This document shows positions 60,867 through 64,000 of a stretch of 64,000 nt of DNA, in pieces; positions within the stretch are counted from its first letter, which is position 1, and every line of letters begins with the position of its first letter. Below the pieces are notes generated by a model. The model was given only the letters and a program-made list of their open reading frames with translations. It was not told where the DNA came from and did no database searches. The stretch spans positions 30,396,051 through 30,460,050 of the forward strand of contig CM039516.1 in the NCBI GenBank assembly GCA_022432975.1, given 5' to 3'. The DNA is from Begonia masoniana. Taxonomy: Eukaryota > Streptophyta > Magnoliopsida > Cucurbitales > Begoniaceae. A program made the translations under genes and the position numbers.

Positions 60867-61058
60867 ATGACCCTTCGGTATATAGTTCAAATGACCCTTC
60901 GGTATATAGTTCAAATGACCCTTCGGTATATAGTTCAAATGACCCTTCGGTATATAGTTCAAATGACCCTTCGGTATATAGTTCAAATGACCCATCGGTA
61001 TATAGTTCAAATGACCCATCGGTATATAGTTCATGTGACCGTTCGGTATACAATTCAT
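60867..61058 (+). repeat. Eight 24-bp tandem units (CCCTTCGGTATATAG)
   Basis: Units of ATGACCCTTCGGTATATAG plus TTCAA; the first five are identical and the last three have base changes. The two apparent frames across it are artefacts. The delta solo LTR has a CTGTAT run here instead. Confidence 0.95.
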
Positions 61059-61847
61059 AGGTCACGCGAGATGGGGCTCAGGCACGGCTGTACGTGTTGT
61101 AAGCGTGTACCCCCCTCCATTAACCGGAAAGAGTGGTCCGCCCGCTGGACGTGCTCTCCCCGGTTATTGGGCTGAGATCTCGGTGACACCTTCATAGCAC
61201 AGCAAAGTAAAGCAAAGTAAAGTAAAGTAAAGAAAACGATGCATGATTTCTGAACTCACACGCATAGCATAGCATGTAGTTGCATTTACGTAGCTTACTG
61301 AGATTTCAATATCTCATATGTGTCTGTATGGTGTAGGTGACCTCTACACAGGTGAGGATGAGATCCCTCCACCCGAGGCGTGAGCAGTTGAGGGAGAATG
61401 GCCCGTGGGAGTGCGCTGAGCAGTCGAGGCGCGTATGACCTGAGGGGTAGTTATGTATGTATTTTGGGGGGGATTAATGGTTAATATGAATGTATAGTAT
61501 ATTTAGGTTGTTTGGATCTGGATAGGGATTAGATAATGTTTTGATAATTGTATGTAAAATGTTTTGGTTTTAAATGTTACTGAATGTTTTGAAAACGTTT
61601 TGAATGGTTTTAGGTTGATACGGTTATGTTCGATGTTTAGATACATCCACGCAGTTGGACTTCGTAAAGTCTGCCGTAAGTCGGTTGAGTTAGCGCATAA
61701 GTCGATTTGGTTTAAAGATGTAAAAATGGTAGGAATGTGAAGTTGGTGCAGGGAAAATGGAAGTTGATGGTCTCTGGAATCGGATTCCAGAGACTTGAAG
61801 ATGTTATTTTTGCTCTCTGGAGAATTCCAGAGAGCAAGTGTTTGATC

Positions 61848-62050
61848 GCTGCACAGAGTGTGCAGCGATCGATCTCTGCAGCATGCAGAGATCGATCGCT
61901 GCATGCTGCAGGATCGCTGCACTAAGTGCAGCGATCGGTCCCTGCTCTGCAGCAGAGACCGATCGCTGCTGGCTATTCTAGCTGCAGCGATCGATCTCTG
62001 CTGCAGCGCAGAGATCGATCGCTGCCTCAGTGCAGCGATCTCTGCTACTT
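61848..62050. repeat. Hairpin repeat cluster (18-bp arms)
   Basis: Example: GCAGCGATCGATCTCTGC at 61862-61879, 5-base loop, then its exact complement at 61885-61902. Further hairpins follow to 62045, some with a CGGTCC variant matched on both arms. Confidence 0.92.
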
Positions 62051-62306
62051 TTGAGGGCAGAATTCCGATTCTGCCCTCCCTTCTTTTAATTGATTTTAAA
62101 TGTTTTTAATTAAATGTTTTTAAGTTTTATTTAAATAGTTTTAGTTGATGTTTTAAATGATTTACTAAACGGACTTCGATTTCGATTCCGGTTTCGGTTT
62201 CGATTTCAATTCTGGTTAACGTCAAGTTTTAAAGTTTATAAAATGTAAAGATAAAAAAAAAAATAATATGGGAAATACGGGTACAGTATTTGAGGCGTTA
62301 CAGTTA

Positions 62307-62318
62307 TGGTATCAAAGC
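62307..62318 (+). promoter_or_regulatory. Primer-binding site (one mismatch)
   Basis: TGGTATCAAAGC four bases after the LTR end; A replaces G at position 9 of the initiator tRNA-Met match. Confidence 0.8.
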
Positions 62319-62466
62319 CCCCGGGTTTTAAAATCGATTCTGTAGACTGCTCGACTGCACAGCCACTACGCGGACATCCTTCATCAACTGTAAGTCTGTT
62401 TATAGCTTTATTTGGTTTAGTTTCTTAGAGATTATTTGTTTTAAATTTTATAGGAGTTTTATAGAT

Positions 62467-63555
62467 ATGGTTCGAGGAAGGGATCCTAGAGACGACGCGA
62501 TGGATCGACTTACGAAATTGTTGGACCGCCAGTCTCAGCATATGGACCGGCAAGCACAACAAATTACGGACTTGGTGAACCGAGAGAATCAGAGGGCCCA
62601 AGACTTGGTAGTTCCTGGTAATCAGGGTATGCAAAAGTTCCAAAGCCTGCGGCCTCCAGTATTCGACGGTCAATCGTCGGATCCGACACGTGCCGAGGAA
62701 TGGATCCGGGTGATGGAAGATATGCTGAGTTATGCAGAGGTCGGCAACGGGAGCAAGGTGGCTTATGCTACCTTTCACTTGGCGATGGATGCCCGTTTCT
62801 GGTGGGACTCGATCAAGTCGACGACGGATGTATCCGTTATGACTTGGGATCGGTTCAAGTTTCTATTCTTCGATAAGTATTTCAGCCGCACAGTGAGAGT
62901 GGCCAAGAGGAATGAGTTCACGCAGCTGAAACAAACTGGTTCAGTTGCGGATTATATTCGGAGGTTTGAGGCATTGTCCAGGTTTGCACCTCGTCTTGTC
63001 AGCGATAACGAGGAGAAGGTGCACCAGTTTATGGAGGGACTGAATCCGGAGATACGGATGCATGTTGTGGTCTCAGGTATTATCGACGTACCCTTTTCTG
63101 ACGTCACAGCTAGGGCTCTGGATATTGAGGCTGCCAGAGCCACATGTGTTAGGCCGAAGGAACCAGCTAGGGGTTTCTTTCGTGAGACCCAACCTCAGTC
63201 ATGGGACCGAGACTGGCAACCGAGTGTACAACAACAGCCGCAGCAACAGCAACGGGATGTGAGGGGACCTCTCGAGGGAGGTAATGATTGGGGTAAGGGG
63301 AAACAGGTACAAGGGGCTTCTCAGTCACCTCTTTGCCCTAAATGCCAGAGGGAGCATAGGGGACCGTGCAGAGTAGGCACGAACGTGTGCTATTGGTGCG
63401 GAGAACCAGGCCATTTTGCTAAAGGCTGCCCGAATCAGGGTCGGGGTCAGTCAAGCAGTGATCAGAGGAGAGTCATGCCCAGGATCTTTGCATTTATCGA
63501 GCCCGGCGACGCCGACGATGTGGCCCAGCCTTCTACGTTTGCAGGTATTGTTTAA
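62467..63555 (+). CDS. Gypsy gag, intact frame of 362 residues
   Basis: Starts MVRGRDPRDD at the first ATG after the leader. A coiled-coil/Gln-rich start (about 15-50), then the capsid-like core LRPPVFDGQSSDPTRAEEW...FFDKYFSRTVRVAKR (about 60-155), VADYIRRFEALSRFAPRLV, a Gln-rich linker, and knuckle CYWCGEPGHFAKGC (about 307-320). It aligns with the gamma gag and stays in step with the segment just before protease, then meets a stop at 63553-63555 where the sequence turns non-coding. The frame is undamaged, unlike its neighbours. It should be the front of a longer gag-pol. Confidence 0.88.
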   Translation: MVRGRDPRDDAMDRLTKLLDRQSQHMDRQAQQITDLVNRENQRAQDLVVPGNQGMQKFQSLRPPVFDGQSSDPTRAEEWIRVMEDMLSYAEVGNGSKVAYATFHLAMDARFWWDSIKSTTDVSVMTWDRFKFLFFDKYFSRTVRVAKRNEFTQLKQTGSVADYIRRFEALSRFAPRLVSDNEEKVHQFMEGLNPEIRMHVVVSGIIDVPFSDVTARALDIEAARATCVRPKEPARGFFRETQPQSWDRDWQPSVQQQPQQQQRDVRGPLEGGNDWGKGKQVQGASQSPLCPKCQREHRGPCRVGTNVCYWCGEPGHFAKGCPNQGRGQSSSDQRRVMPRIFAFIEPGDADDVAQPSTFAGIV

Positions 63556-64000
63556 ATTACCTGTATGGCAATATTATTATTTTGATTATAATAATAATGA
63601 TGATGACGATAGACTTGAAAATAGAAAAGTAAGAAAATAGAAGACGGGTAAGAAGAATTATTAGGTAAACCTCGAGCAGGATGGCTCCGACCTAATTAAC
63701 GGAGTTTACGCACTTAGGGTTTAGTAACAATTCGAGGAATGTACCCGATGAGATATGGAGTTTAAATAGATAACAATTATGTCTAATTGACAACCCCTCT
63801 TGGAGTATTAGAGTACGACTAATCGATGAAAGATGAAGGTGTAGATACAAACCTATAGAGGGGAGTTAGGTTACGACTTGGAGGTTATTAAGAACCCTTG
63901 AACAACAGCCAACCCAAATGATGTTAGAAAGTAGAAGTTATTTTAAGGGTTTAAGATAATAGGCAGTCTTTGGGTAAGGACCTATTGATAAGTTCGTAAG
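63556..64000. other. Non-coding sequence where delta protease should be
   Basis: AT-rich, no gypsy protease on either strand. The break is at GCAGGTATTG|TTTAAATT (around 63549). It could be another insertion (TG at 63549-63550) or an intron; the window ends too soon to tell. Confidence 0.5.

Larger units (their letters stand above)
59440..62302 (+). repeat. 5' LTR, family delta (2863 bp)
   Basis: TGTAATACCCGG...GAGGCGTTACA, homologous to the solo LTR at 31979-34550. Donor CAG|GTAAGT at 60605, acceptor GGTGTAG ending 61336 (732 bp). Holds a 24-bp array and a hairpin cluster. Confidence 0.88.
54399..64000 (+). mobile_element. Tekay-like gypsy element, family gamma (interrupted, runs past window)
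   Basis: LTR 54399-57067, primer-binding site, gag-pol to 59439 in the RT, where a delta-family element begins. The remainder and 3' LTR should lie beyond 64000. A possible TSD half is ATGTA (54394-54398). Confidence 0.85.
59440..64000 (+). mobile_element. Tekay-like gypsy element, family delta (nested, runs past window)
   Basis: LTR 59440-62302 (2863 bp), primer-binding site, intact gag to 63555. Inserted in the gamma RT; expected TSD is AATTT (59435-59439), with its partner outside the window. Confidence 0.85.

Noticed and set aside
60799..61175. Four overlapping ORFs with 8-residue repeats
   Set aside because: They are readings of the 24-bp tandem array on both strands.

Overview
The window is plant nuclear DNA, almost certainly from an AT-rich eudicot. 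It holds one interrupted mitochondrial metabolic gene set in a thick, nested layer of LTR retrotransposons. The species cannot be fixed from the sequence. There are no prokaryotic features, no tRNA or rRNA genes and no CRISPR array. A 100-N gap lies at 38499-38598.

Layout. 1-6360: a very young, apparently non-autonomous LTR element on the minus strand; one difference was noticed between its two LTRs. Its only ORF joins a gag-like half to an integrase-like remnant. 6505-11097: a solo gypsy-type LTR (TSD TGATC) that itself contains a second solo LTR on the minus strand at 8091-10293 (TSD ACATC). 11640-23744: an old, broken Ty1/copia element on the plus strand. Its gag was split by a complete copia element on the minus strand (11838-18958, TSD TCCCT) that keeps an unbroken 1361-codon gag-pol but has about 52 copies of an 18-bp repeat where its primer-binding site should be. 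24860-27439: the only clear host gene, the NAD-dependent isocitrate dehydrogenase regulatory subunit, in four exons. 29255-36519: the 3' half of a Sirevirus-like copia element on the minus strand, with a broken envelope-like ORF downstream of RNase H, cut by a solo LTR (31979-34550, TSD GTTGA), and with a foldback element beside it. 36520-39495: two LTR fragments on either side of the gap. 39495-54398: a second Sirevirus-like element on the plus strand, interrupted in gag by a complete Tekay-like gypsy element (41054-49962, TSD GAACC). 54399 to the end: another Tekay-like element, interrupted in its reverse transcriptase by a third one, whose gag is intact up to 63555.

The most unusual signal is in the long gypsy LTRs (TGTAACACCC...GTTACA, about 2.1-2.9 kb). 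At least four diverged LTR families share one layout: a TATA-like box near the start, a matching splice-donor/acceptor pair enclosing about 0.5-0.7 kb, a site inside that interval where different tandem repeats have grown, and a downstream array. The array is built either from CATCTTCCGA/TCGGAAGATG-type units rich in TGACGTCA palindromes, or from perfect hairpins built on GCAGCGATCGATCTCTGC. Related TCTTCCGCC/TCGGAAGATG motifs also appear in the unrelated copia element.
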